DNA from: Harmothoe impar
Lineage: Eukaryota; Annelida; Polychaeta; Phyllodocida; Polynoidae
Assembly: GCA_947462335.1 (NCBI GenBank)
Contig: OX381705.1
Span: 39,239,770-39,303,769, forward strand
DNA: 64,000 nt
Direction: 5' to 3'
In this document: in pieces, positions 8,385-20,596 of the stretch
How the letters are laid out: each line of letters begins with the position of its first letter
Position numbering within the stretch: position 1 is the stretch's first letter
Made by a program: the position numbers and the translations under genes
The notes under the pieces: generated by a model
The model's database searches: none
What the model saw: only the letters and a program-made list of their open reading frames with translations
Told to the model about the DNA's origin: nothing

Positions 8385-11055
8385 TTCTATTTTTTTCTTG
8401 ATATTGGTACCCCAAATCTGAACTCCTGCAATCTTTGTCAATTAATCCTGAGAAAACTACTAATACTTCAGACTATTGGGGTAGACCATTAGAAAGCCCT
8501 TGCTTCATATATTATGGAACCATTCAGTTTTGTTCAAGTTTTGATTTGGGAAAAAATCTAGGCATGGGGTACTGATACCATATATGTGGGATTCCGACTC
8601 CGCGGGATACCCTCAGATGAGAAAACCTGTCAATCTTTGGCAATTAATTCTGAGAAAACTACTTACACTACAGACCATTGGAGTACACCATTAGAAAGCC
8701 CTTGCTTCATATATCATGGAACCATTCAGTTTTGTTCAAGTTTCGATTTAGAAAAAAATCTAGGCATGGGGTACTGATACCATATGTGGTAGTCTGACTC
8801 CGCGGAACACCCACAGATAAGAAAACCCGTCAATCTTTGGCAATTAATTCTGAGAAAACTACTAACACTACAGACCATTGGGGTGCACCATTAGAAAGCC
8901 CTTGCCTCATATATTATGTAACCATTGAGCTTTGGTTAACTTTTGATTTAGAAAAAAATCTAGGCCTGGAGTACTGATACCATATGTGGGAGTCTGACTC
9001 CTCGGGATACCCTCAGATAAGAAAACCCGTCAATCTTTGGCAATTAATTCTGAGAAAACTACTAATACTACAGACCTTTGGAGTACACCATTAGAAAGCC
9101 CTTGCCTCATATATTATGGAACCATTGAGCTTTGTTTAACTTTTGATTTGGGAAAAGATTTAGGGATGGGGTACTGATACCATGTGTGGTAGTTCGACTC
9201 CGCGGGATACCCTCAGATAAGAAAACCTGTCAATCTTTGGCAATTAATTCGGAAAACTACTAACACTACAGACCATTGGAGTACACCAGTAGAAAGCCCT
9301 TGCCTCATATATTTTTGAACCATTGAGCTTTGTTTAACTTTTGATTTGGGAAAAAAATCAAGGGATGGGGTACTGATACCATGTGTGGTAGTCCGACTCC
9401 GCGGGATACCCACAGATAAGAAAACCCGTCAATCTTTGGCAATTAATTCTGAGAAAACTACTAACACTACCGACTATTGGAGTAGAGCGTTAGAAAGCCC
9501 TTGTTTCACATATCATGGAACCATTCAGTTTTGTTCAAGTTTCGATTTAGAAAAAAATCTAGGCCTGGAGTACTGATACCATATGTGGTAGTCCGACTCC
9601 GCGGAATACCCACAGATAAGAAAACCTGTCAATCTTTGGCAATTAATTCTGAGAAAACTACATACACTACAGACCATTGGGGTGCACCATTAGAAAGCCC
9701 TTGCCTCATATATTATGTAACCATTGAGCTTTGGTTAACTTTTGATTTAGAAAAAAATCTAGGCCTGGAATACTGATACCATATGTGGGAGTCTGACTCC
9801 TCGGGATACCCTCAGATAAGAAAACCCGTCAATCTTTGGCAATTGATTCTGAGAAAACTACTAATACTACAGACTATTGGAGTACACCATTAGAAAGCCC
9901 TTGCCTCATATATTATGGAACCATTGAGCTTTGTTTAACTTTTGATTTGGGAAAAAATTTAGGGATGGGGTACTGATACCATGTGTGGTAGTTTGACTCT
10001 GCGGGATACCCTCAGATAAGAAAACCCGTCAATCTTTGGCAATTAATTCTGAGAAAACTACCAACACTACAGACATAGGGTACTGATACCATGTGTGGTA
10101 GTCCGAGATGAGCAAAACCATCTTTGGCAATTATTTCTGAGAAAACTACTAACCCTACAGACTATTGGAGTACACCATTAGAAAGCCCTTGCCTCATATA
10201 TTATGGAACCATTCAGTTTTGTTTGAGTTTCAATCTAGAAAAAAATCTAGGCATGGGGTACTGATACCATGTGTGGTAGTCCGATCCCGCGGGAAACCCA
10301 CAGATAAGAAAACCCGTCAATCTTTGGCAATTAATTCTGAGAAAACTACTAACCCTACAGACTATTGGAGCACACCATTAGAAAGGCCTTGCTTCATTTA
10401 TTATGGAGCCATTGAGTTTTGTTTGAGTTTCAATTTAGAAAAAAACCTAGGCTTGGGGTACTGATACCATGTGCGGTAGTCCGATCCCACAGTGTTCTCT
10501 GAGATAAGCAAACCCATTGATCTTTGACAATTAATTCTGAGAAATCTACTATACCTACAGACTATTGGAGTACACCATTAGAAAGGCCTCGCCTCATATA
10601 TCATAGAACCATTGAGTTTTGTTCAAGTTTCGATATAGAAAAATATCTAGGTATGGGTTACTGATACCATGTGCAGTAGTCCGACCCACCGGGATACGCG
10701 GCGATAAGAAAACCCATCAATCTTTGGCAATTAATTCTGAAACGACCACTAACTTTACAGACTATTGGAAGACACGATTAGAAAGCCCTTGCTGTATATA
10801 TCATGGAACCATTGAATTTTGTTCAAGTTTCGATATAGAAAAAAATCTAGGTATGGGGTTCTGATACCATGTGCAGTAGTCCGACCCACCGGGATGCGTG
10901 GAGATAAGAAAACCCATCAATCTTTGGCAATTAATTCTGAAATGACCACTAATTTTACAGACTATTGGAAGACACTATAAGAAAGCCCTTGCTGTATATA
11001 ACATGGAACCATTAAGTTTCGATTTAGGGAAAATTCTAGGTATGGGGTTTTATGG
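8385..11055. repeat. 200-bp satellite array, about 13 copies
   Basis: The landmark ACTGATACCAT recurs at about 8571, 8773, 8973, 9173, 9372, 9572, 9772, 9972, 10082, 10260, 10460 and 10660. The period is 199-202 bp except for one shortened unit (110 bp) and one of 178 bp. Each unit carries CAATCTTTGGCAATTAATTC, ATTAGAAAGCCCTTGC and a variable CCGACTCCGCGGG segment. Units at the left and right edges are the most divergent, as expected when unequal exchange homogenises the centre. Open frames of 60-100 codons inside the array are by-products: the period is not a multiple of three and no domain is visible. Confidence 0.95.
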
Positions 11056-12439
11056 AAGAATTCTGCCCGGAATTGACAGTAAATCTTTGCCCATCCAACC
11101 AATTATTTCTGTCCATGAAATAATAAATATAATTATTTCCAATTCTTATGATTTCCAGTAGAAATACATGGAAGACCCTAAACGTCACAAAAGAAAAGTA
11201 AAATATTTGACAGTGATTATATTATTCAAGAAAAATGAAGCCTACATCATGAAACCCCCAGGTTCCCAATACAGTGCTACGGAGCACAGGTAGGGGTAGT
11301 TTTAGGCGGCCTCACCCCTCCTACAGTGCCGCCTACAGTGCCACAATCGCCGCCCACACTGCCCCCGCCACTAGCACAGGTAGGGACAGTTTGGGGCGGC
11401 CTTACCCCTCCTACCCCCCTCCCCCTCATTAGCATAACAATACCGAGACACTCTTCCCACAGCGCCTATGACGTTTGCAATGGCTGTTTCCTATCCTTTC
11501 TTTACATCCTTGTTTAAACCAATCTCACTCACTCCTGGGATCGTGGGCTTTCAAGAACTGAAAGAATTTTGTAAATAGGCATAGGGTAAATGTGGGTAAT
11601 ATTGCGCATCTAGTGACAATATTACCCAAATGTTCCAAATGTAGGTGATTGGTGATTTGCTGTCATTAAAAAACTATTCAGGTTTCCCATAATGCCCGCG
11701 CTCAGGCAGTTTCCGGTGCAGCCCCCCTCCCCCACCCCACTCACACACTGTGTGACACTAATAGTCTAGTGAATGAGGGCCTAGAGGGTGTCTAGTCTCA
11801 ACAAAATTGCTATGTGGGATTTTTTTTGTTTTTTCATACACTCTGATATTTTCACTATTCAGGAAAAAAAAGTTTACAAAAATCACCCTTGGGGAACCCC
11901 CCTAAACTTGATCATTTCCAAAGTGACTCTTGGGCCTATAGCATATCCTCACAGGTATGCTATACACTGCACTATACATCCCACTGCATGCCTCTGGTAG
12001 GCATCACTCACCCTTCAACCCCCTCCTTTCTTTTTGGATATTGGCTTTTTTTTAGGTACCTAAACTATGTCAATTGTAATAATAGCCTTATGCACTGCCC
12101 TACTTACAAGGCTTTCTGGTGCTACATGTCTGCTCAGAAGTGTGGAGCACAGCCAGCCTGCGGGGTGATAGATTATTGTTGTATAGGGTTTAGGTAGAAT
12201 TATCAGGGTGAGTGTGGAGCTCTCACCCTTGGGCAATTTGAGATATTCAAGATGGCCACCAGAAAGCTCCCGTAAACTAGGAACTTGCCTATCTTGGGTT
12301 CTAATCAACTTGGGTTCTAATCAGCTAAGAATGCAAAAAGTACATTTATGAGGTCAAGGAATACAACTCTGCCATTTTCAAAATGAAATAATATACTTTG
12401 ATGGAAAACTGGGAAAATGACAATCAAAAATTTCTGTCT
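11056..12439. other. No gene seen; one GC-rich direct repeat
   Basis: Mostly AT-rich. At 11283-11325 and 11374-11415 the block AGCACAGGTAGGG ... GGCGGCC ... ACCCCTCCTAC is repeated with about 91-bp spacing. A stretch near 12320-12380 (AGGTCAAGGAATACAA) resembles part of the long inverted repeats at 35.7 and 45.2 kb, so a fragment of that family may lie here. No coding evidence. Confidence 0.45.
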
Positions 12440-13080
12440 GATTGACAGTTTTCACCTGACCTTGGATTCAAAACCTTGATCTCTACCATCTCCCTTTACC
12501 CTTTATGGATGCCATAATGCTTCATGTATCATGCACCTGGTCGTAATTATGCATGAATGTAGTACTGGCAAGCAACTCAACAGAGTTCTATTAAAGTATG
12601 ATTGCAGCTTTAGACAGTAACATAAACCTTTTACTCAGTATCAGTTATACACAGCTCCTGGTTCATAATATCCACCTGACCTTGACCTCAGGTAATTGGT
12701 TGAATACATGCGTATGTTTTGACTTCATGGTGTTTCACACGTTGTATTTCAAAAGTGTGGTTTACATAATGTTATGGTACTTCCAAAGTATGATATATTA
12801 TTGTAATAGTCTCTGTATGGTCTGGTGTAACCTTCACATGACCTTGATCCTCATTCACTCAATTTTTTCCTGCCCCGCCTGGTGTCAATGTGCAGATAAA
12901 TGATTAAATCCAGGTATGTGCACATAGATCCAGACATACTTTTTTATCTGTGAATTATTAGTTTTTCATTTATTTTTGCAGTGAAATCACAAAATATAAT
13001 GTGACCTTGACCTTGGGCAATAATTCTAATCAATGCATGGGTTGGAGCTGATGTCAATTGCTGTATCATAATAGTGAATA
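12440..13080. repeat. Degenerate tandem repeat with TGACCTTGACCT motifs
   Basis: TGACCTTG-type motifs occur near 12458, 12679, 12841 and 13002, the last three about 162 bp apart, each followed by a partly similar AT-rich stretch. Two copies have the double form TGACCTTGACCT. The same sequence is a head-to-tail array of nuclear-receptor half sites, which may be accidental in a repeat. Confidence 0.4.
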
Positions 13081-13134
13081 CGTCGATTAGAAGCAAAAGT
13101 ATGGCCATTTACCATTGACAGGGAGTACAAAGGT

Positions 13135-14918
13135 GGCCTACCTATCCCTCATAACGACTATCCCTTACTCTGCCTATGTGTCATGATTAATCAGCATTAT
13201 CCATCATTTTAACTATGCCCATCTGCTACACATAACATTTCTCACAATGTCCACTATAATTTGTACCTATCCTCAGTTTCCTATCACCCAGCCTACATAT
13301 CCCTCATAGTGACTGTCCCTCACTCTGCCTATCCCTCATGTTCAATTTGCATTCTTCTGTTTCTACTATCCCACATGCTAAATATAACAGGCCTACTATT
13401 TCTATGGATAAGTTGATTTGCCTTTCATCCAGTGTACCTATCCTTCATTGTGCCTATCCTGGCATATCCCTCATGCTTAACCTGCACATCCCTCAGACTT
13501 CCTACCCCCGGCTTTTGCATATCCCCATCTTGCAAGGTACCTTCTATACCTATCTCTCCAAACTGCCTATCAAACAATGTCATACTACCTATCCCTCTCG
13601 CAATGCATCTTCCTGAATACCCATCCTCCATGCTCCGTATGACTATCCCTTATTTTGCCTATCCCTCTTGCTCCCTATAACCTTTCACCCATCTCTCAGA
13701 CTTCCTGTACCTATGATGACCATATCTTAGTTAACATACCCCTAAGGTTCTTATCCTACAGTGTACATACACATGTACCTCCATCTACCCATCATTCATC
13801 CTTCATATCATTCAGCCTACCTATCCCTCATGATGCCTATTCTTCATGCTGTTGCTGTATATTCTTCAGTGTGCCTAGCCTGTCTTAAACATATCCCTCA
13901 CCTTGTGTTCTCTTCTTTCTGTTTATTTCTAAGTCTGACTCTCATGAATTATGGTCCTATCCCCCATTGTGCCTATCCTTCAGCTTGCATAGATCTCATG
14001 TTTCTGTGCATATCCCTTAGCCTCTTATATATTTTTGCTTATCTAGATCCATGCCTCACCTTGCCTGCCCTTCACATGCCTAGTTTGCACTTTATCTATC
14101 CTACTTTCTTGCTCTAGCTCTCTCTATCTTCCTATCCCTCATGCTGCATATCACACACACTGTATATTTTTCATTTTACCATTTCCTCTACTTAGCTATC
14201 TGCAGATAGCATAACTATATCTACCTAGCATAACTATGTCTTCCTATCACCCATGCTACCTATCCTCCAGGGAATATCCAGTGACTCATCCATTGTGGTA
14301 CTTATCTAACAATCTACCTGTTAGCCATGGTGCATATCCTGTAGTCTATGGACATGTCTATCTACCTATATAACTATATGGGCTATGGGTGATAGGAGGA
14401 CAGGGGGAGAGAATGGGGGGGGGGTGCAACATGTAGGATAGATAGATACATTAAGGGCTACACATCAAAACAGAGGCATGAATTATAGGGACTCTGAGGA
14501 TGATAAGTAGACTCAATTATATGAAGCATGAATGATAGGTAGATGGGTACATGTGCATGTACACTGTGGGATAGGTAGCTTAGGTGTATACTGACTAAGG
14601 AATAATGTAGGTACGATGAGAAAAAGTAAGATTGGGATTAGACGGGTAGGGAGCAAGAGGCAGATTAGGGGATAGTCATTTCATGAGGGATAGGTATTCA
14701 GAAAGATGAAGTGTGAGAGGGATAGGTAGTATTTGTAATAGGTAGTTTGAGAGATAGGTATGGCGGGTATCTTGCAAGGTTGGGATATGTGAATGCCATG
14801 GGTGCTATGGAGTCTGAGGGATGTGCAGGTTAAGCATGAGGGATATGCCAGGATAGGCACAATGAATGATAGGTAGCCTAAATGATGGGAAATTAACTTG
14901 TACATAGACATAGTATAT
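13135..14918. repeat. CCTATCCCTCAT-rich repeat in an imperfect palindrome
   Basis: Left arm (from about 13395) and right arm (to 14918) are inverted copies: TGTGCCTATCCTGGCATATC near 13457 has its reverse complement near 14855, and the flanking sequence CTTAACCTGCACATCCCTCAG also pairs. The left arm is longer (about 950 bp against 540), so one arm has lost or gained sequence; the turn is near 14370-14390. Throughout, CCTATCCCTCA-like 11-13-mers recur at irregular intervals. Similar peptides read from both arms are a consequence of the inverted repeat, not genes. Confidence 0.75.
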
Positions 14919-14935
14919 GTTATGTTGAGCTCCAT

Positions 14936-15175
14936 CTGGAAGGCGTTTCACCGTATGTTGATATAAAAAACGAGATACGGCCGAAAGATGCGGTCAAGAT
15001 GCGGACAAAATATCACCGAAGCAAATTTTCCGTTTCTTTTCACCCTCCGCATACCCTCCGTATCTTTTTCTACCAAATTCCAACATACAATCCTGCTCTG
15101 CCGTATGTGGCAGTCAACATGCGGCCCTCCGTATCTTTACCTCCGTATGTTCTTGTTCTCACCCGACGTCATACA
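14936..15175. repeat. Left Harbinger end with CCGTAT/GATGCGG array
   Basis: After the terminal repeat the motifs CCGTAT (or ATACGG) and GATGCGG/CCGCAT recur many times in both orientations up to about 15150. The same motifs fill the last 300 bp on the other side. Such subterminal arrays are the likely binding sites of the Myb-like protein and transposase; this role is inferred. Confidence 0.6.
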
Positions 15176-15278
15176 CACGTGACTTGTGGGCGCCGCCATT
15201 TGCAATTTCTCAATAGTAAACACCGAGTCAGGCAAGCGTGCGGAAAGCTATCCAAAGCAACAACAACAACCAAACAAC

Positions 15279-18200
15279 ATGGGGAGAGTCAACAAAAGGG
15301 TAAGTAGGACATGTCCTTCCTGTGCCATTACATACATCAGATCACGTAGATTCCAGCAATGTACTTTGCTATGCGTGTTATTCTGATTCTAATACATGAA
15401 CATCGCTCCCAAAGTAGCCGGTCCGTTTTCCCGCTTTACATTAAAGCAACTCAGATACTACCGGTACTGCTTCTATACACCCCTTACAACTGTATTATGC
15501 CAAAATATATCGCTAATTCAGATAGAACTGTCCCCCATTCCGTGCTACACCATACAACATGCCTGACATAGCATTTTCAATGAATTCAGGAGGATGATAG
15601 TACCTCAGAGGAGGAGGTCAGTGACAGCCAACCCCCCACAACCAAAACTGAAGCCGAATCAAAAAAACCAACTGGCCGGTCTTTCAAGGGCCTTTTAGGC
15701 AATCTGGATGCACTCAGCCTGCTCCTGGGCACAAACAGAAAATTAACGGGGCAGCCTGCTTTCCCTATATTTCATGTATGTATTATGTCTATGTGAAAAA
15801 AAGCACAACACTTGTTCTCCACTTACATGCTATGTTCATATATCAGTCCGTTCTAAAAATTATTTTACATTTTTTTCATTTAAATACAAGTGTGTGACGG
15901 GGTATATGTAATATTTTGCAGCCCCCCCCCCAAGAAGGATGATCCCGAGTTTCAGTCGTCAGAGGAAGAAGAAGAGATCAGTCCGACCGACTTCGAGGGA
16001 GATGGGGGCGACCAAGCCATATCCTATATCTTGGCTCTCATCAAAAGAAACCGGGAAAAGAATGCTCGTGGAAAGGGGAAGGCCCCCTCCAGCGAACACC
16101 CGTCAAATGGTGGGCCTCATACAACAGTGACAAAGAAAAGGAAGAGAGAGAGTGATGACCCCACCTACATACCTCCTGCACCAGTGACTGTACCACAGGT
16201 TAACGTGGAGCAGCCCTCAGCCCCCACCCCCAAACGCGGTCGGGGGGGTAAGGGCCGTGGCAAAGGGCGGGGTGGAAAAAGTGTTGTGAACGATTCAGTG
16301 GCATCCGGCTCTGGTGTAAATACCTCAAAGGCAGGTCGGGCCAAAAGTGAGCACTGGAGACCGGATGAACTTGAAGCGCTCATAAAGGGGGCGAACCACT
16401 TAAAGCCCGTGTTGAAGGGACGTTTTAAGCATGCCAGCGATGGGGTAGCACTAAAGAAGCTGGCATGGAGCGAGCTAGTTGGTGAGTATATGAAAAATAT
16501 TTTTTACATTCCTTTGATATGCACCCCAGCAATGTGAGCTGTATACCGTATCATTTGATGTGAATCACTTTATTATGACATGCACCCCAGCTGTTTTACC
16601 TGTATACCGTATGATTTTGATTGTGTTGTATCTCTCTGATGTATGTACCCTTGCCATACTTTGCATAAACTGTATCCTTTATCCCTGTTCTACGTCCCAC
16701 TATACAACATGCTATTTCAAGCACACCACAACATATCTACTTCACATTTCATTTTCATCTCCTCCTTTTGCCAGACTATGTGGCAGCGAACGGTGGGCGC
16801 GACCGAGACGTAACAAAGTGTCAAAACAAGCTCAAATACTTCGTGCAGGAGAGCAAGAGGAAGGTACGCATACAGATATGGTTCTTGAAATGTCTCACAT
16901 TTTTTATTTTAATTTATTTAACCAGAGGTATCAAAAAATATATCAACATATGATGCCAAAAATAATGCCTTTCTTTAAAATATCCAGTCTCATTATGACC
17001 TGTGTTACCTACCTTTTAACCACACCTTCCTCTATATCATTTTAATCTTATTTATGTTTTTTTCTATAGCGTCAAGTGACAGATATGAAATACAAGACGG
17101 GAAGTGGACAAAGGGATGAGAAAGACCAGCTCAATGAATTGGAGCAGGCCGCATGCGATTATGCGGGAAAAGAAGTAATCCTAGGTGAGCATTCAGCCAA
17201 ACCGCATGATATATCTCCTTCCTGTATACTCCACCTCAAGTGCCCAGATTTCATTTGCTTCAATTGTACTGTGTATCATTTTATTTGAAGCAACGCCACA
17301 TACCATATGGAAAACACATGGTACAGCTGATAAGAATACAGTTTTAATTCAATGTATTATGTTACTGTGCTATAGGGATCGAAGGAATGCAGCCTCCCAG
17401 TGTAAAAGGGGGCGGGCGGCCCCGGTTCGTTTCCTGTTACGATCCCGACTGAGCATCAAAAACCGACTATGCCGCTATGGGTCTGCCCTCTTCCGCATTA
17501 GCTGCAATAGCCGATGGGGACATGCTCAAAGACGATGAGGGTGAGATATGTTTGAATCTTTTTACCCAAAAATAAAATACCCCACATAGGTATGTAGATG
17601 TATCTTCCCTTTTTTATGTTTTACCTCTGTGCTGTAGACAAGTCTAAATACATTGACATAAAAGCTGATTCTTACATTCTTTTTGTCTGCAGTATTTTAT
17701 CCTATATTTCATACTGCATTGCTTCCTGTGGAATATATTGTTTGTCTGTTTTTTATACGGTAATAAGATGGCTTACAAACATGCCAGAGATGAACCTACT
17801 TTCCAAAAAGTTATACCATATCGGACATCTACATGGTGCAGGTAGTTCTATTTAACTTACAACATATACCAAGTCAAAACTTATGATGTATTACATGTTT
17901 TGTTGTATCCACAGAGGAAGACATGGCCGCTGGGGACGAAAGTGGAGAGGAGGAGTACAACGAGGTTCCAGACCCACCGCCCGCTGCCCTGCAAGCTGAG
18001 CCGGACGATGTGTCTAGTTCAGAAGCATATAACGCCATGTTCGGTGATCGAGACCGGTCTCCAATTCAACGTATTTCCCGCAGAGACATGTTAGATTTAG
18101 TCGCCAGAATAAATGCCAAAACAGCCGATCCGGAAGGCAGCAAAAAGAAAAAAGTATCCAAAACTGAATCCCTTCTTATGTCCACGGGAAGAAGTAGCAG

Positions 18201-20433
18201 AGAGTCCCAATTGGCTATGGCACTCAAGTCACTGAAGTTAAAAGTTATGCCTCCCAAAACAAACCAGGCAGAGCCTGCAGTGCTTCCAAAACCTGCTGCT
18301 AAACCTACTCCTAAACCTCCTACTAACCCTTCTGCTCCTGATACTGCTCACGCTACTGCTCAGCCTGGTCCAAGCATGCAGAAGAAAACTGAACGTGTAC
18401 GGGGGAGGAGACCATCTTTCTCTTCAATTTTGAATGAGGAGGAGATTGACTTAACTTCTCAATACTCTTCTCCGGGTCCCGTTTCACATGTGGACACGGA
18501 TGACGCCAACAAGAAGCATTACTCAGAGGAGGAGGTAGCCGAGCTGATACATTTGGCCCTGAAAGGGAATTATGAAACCAGTACCCCTAAACATAAACCC
18601 CCCCTGCAGAGCCTGTTCTACCAGACCCCATAGAAATAGAAGAAGAGGAAATAGAACCTGAATTTGTACCAATAAAAACCCCACAGAACACTCCTGCCTT
18701 GTCCCGTATACAACGCACCGCATCTGCTAACCGGAAAGCCCTATTCAAATCTTTTACGGAGGAAAAAGCACAGGAGGATTTCAGTGAAGCTATAAGAAAA
18801 GAAATGGAAAAAGTCACATTGGCTTTCAGAGATAACCTGAAGACAATGGCGGATGACCAGGCCAACTGCCAGCAGGATATGGCCAGGTGTAACCGGGAAA
18901 TGAAAGACAGCACCAGAAGTGTCATGATAGCTGTATTTGACAATGCCAAGCAAATCGCTGAGGGACTGAAACAACAAAAAGACCAGCTGGATACCTGGAG
19001 TACAGAGTTGGCTGAGAAAACTGCGGAGAACAACGACGAGTTCATTTTGATCACGGAGAAACTGTCTGATCACATTCTCGGTAAACAGGCCGCTATGGTG
19101 AAACAGATGGACTTAGTCAGAGGTGCTATCACAAATACGGGTGTCCGTGTTGCGAAAGCAGAGGAAAGTATGATGGCAGGCGTAGTGGGTATGGTGGACA
19201 CTCTGACCACTCTAGCCAACAGTATAAAGGACTTGATGACGGACGTACAGAGCGTTGCAAACATGCATAAACAGGAGAGCGAGAGAGCCAACTCTGCTCT
19301 TGCTTTGATGACTAGGAACTTTGAGATACTCGCGGTGGCCCAGGGGAAGATAAACCGGGCACATGTAGTGAATTCTGTTATTTCATGTAAGTATGACATA
19401 TGTTATCCGTCTGACTATATGTATCCTCTGCTTTTTAAATACTGCACAAATCAAAAAAGCGTGAGCCAAGGAGCTTATTATATGATCATATCCGTTGATA
19501 TGTTTCAAGTACAACTCTAAATACAGCAAAATGTGATAAAACAATATTTTATTATTTTTCACTGGTAATTAAATGTATATGTGTTATTCTTTTCTCAGTG
19601 AACAAGAGCAGCATGGAGGAACCGGAGGATGAGGATCAGAACAGAAACCCGGTACCGTCTACTTCAAACATGACAGCGAGTTTGACGCATCCCGAGCCAC
19701 CCAAACAGGGAGAGGAGGCCAACTACCTGTGTTCCCCCAAGCCCCAGCTTCATCCAACAAAATGTGTTGTTAACGCTCATGGTAAGCACGATAGATACCA
19801 TATCTTTGTTTTCAAATAGTTTGTTTCATATTAAAGTATGTATGTACAGTACCGTATAATGCACAATATATGTATGACACGTACAGATGTATCAACACTG
19901 TATAACTTTATACCATATCTGTTTTCCCTCGATATATTTACACACATATGTGTATCGTAGGAATAAGGGAGAAAATCACAACATTCTTTTCAGCTGTATC
20001 TCTGTTTAGCCATTTTCTTCAAAGAAGATTGGAGTTGTAAGAACCGGTCCCACACTGTATGATACAACCATTTGTTTTCCCCCTTGACATATGTATAAAC
20101 ATTTGTATTTAAATGAAAAGAGCCAGTATATATTACACTGTAAAACTTAATGTATGCTTTACTTAGCGTTACATCAATTTTTTATTTTTTTTAGTGATAC
20201 AGACGGAGGACGTAAATTCTGACAGTGGACTACCACACTATCAAGTGCTGAACAAGGACGAGGTTGTCCTGATACAAGAAGTTGCGGACGACGTAGAGGA
20301 GAACATGGAACAGGCTGTAACAGATCAAGAACACATCCAAATGGTTCTGGGTTTAGCATCGGCTGAGGAGAGTGAAGTCACCACTCTACCCAAGAGATCC
20401 ACCCGGGTTAAAACTAGGAAAAATGCGAAGTGA
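15279..20433 (+). CDS. Harbinger Myb/SANT-like DNA-binding protein, 9 exons
   Basis: Accessory gene of the Harbinger element; in known elements this partner binds DNA and brings the transposase into the nucleus. Exons read as 15279-15299, 15590-15775, 15922-16481, 16775-16863, 17070-17184, 17376-17540, 17915-19386, 19599-19781 and 20195-20433, each bounded by GT/AG, with phases that agree from exon 3 to 9. The Myb/SANT-like fold spans exons 3-4 (EHWRPDELEALIKG ... NKLKYFVQESKRK) after a Lys/Arg/Gly-rich stretch. Exon 7 encodes a Pro-rich linker and a long helical, probably coiled-coil region (18700-19370); the C-terminus is acidic, then basic. Lesions: TGA at 17450-17452 (a CGA-to-TGA change would explain it) and one-base frame slips in the C runs at 15922-15931 and about 18597-18603. 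Confidence 0.8.
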
Positions 20434-20596
20434 AACTGGGCGCACTGTGTCCAACTGTACATAGTTTAAAACATGGGGTTGCATGTCATAACACTACACT
20501 GCGCTGTCATACAGCGAAATATATGTGACGTTAACATTGTTGGTACAGAATATGTATAATTCATGTATATTATGTAGTTCATGTTGGAACATAAGT

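Noticed and set aside
8586..10864. A series of 60-100 codon proteins
   Set aside because: They fall in a 200-bp satellite and repeat the same words; the period is not a multiple of three and there is no domain.
13338..14117. Ser/Pro/Ile-rich proteins on both strands
   Set aside because: They are translations of the CCTATCCCTCAT repeat and its inverted arm.
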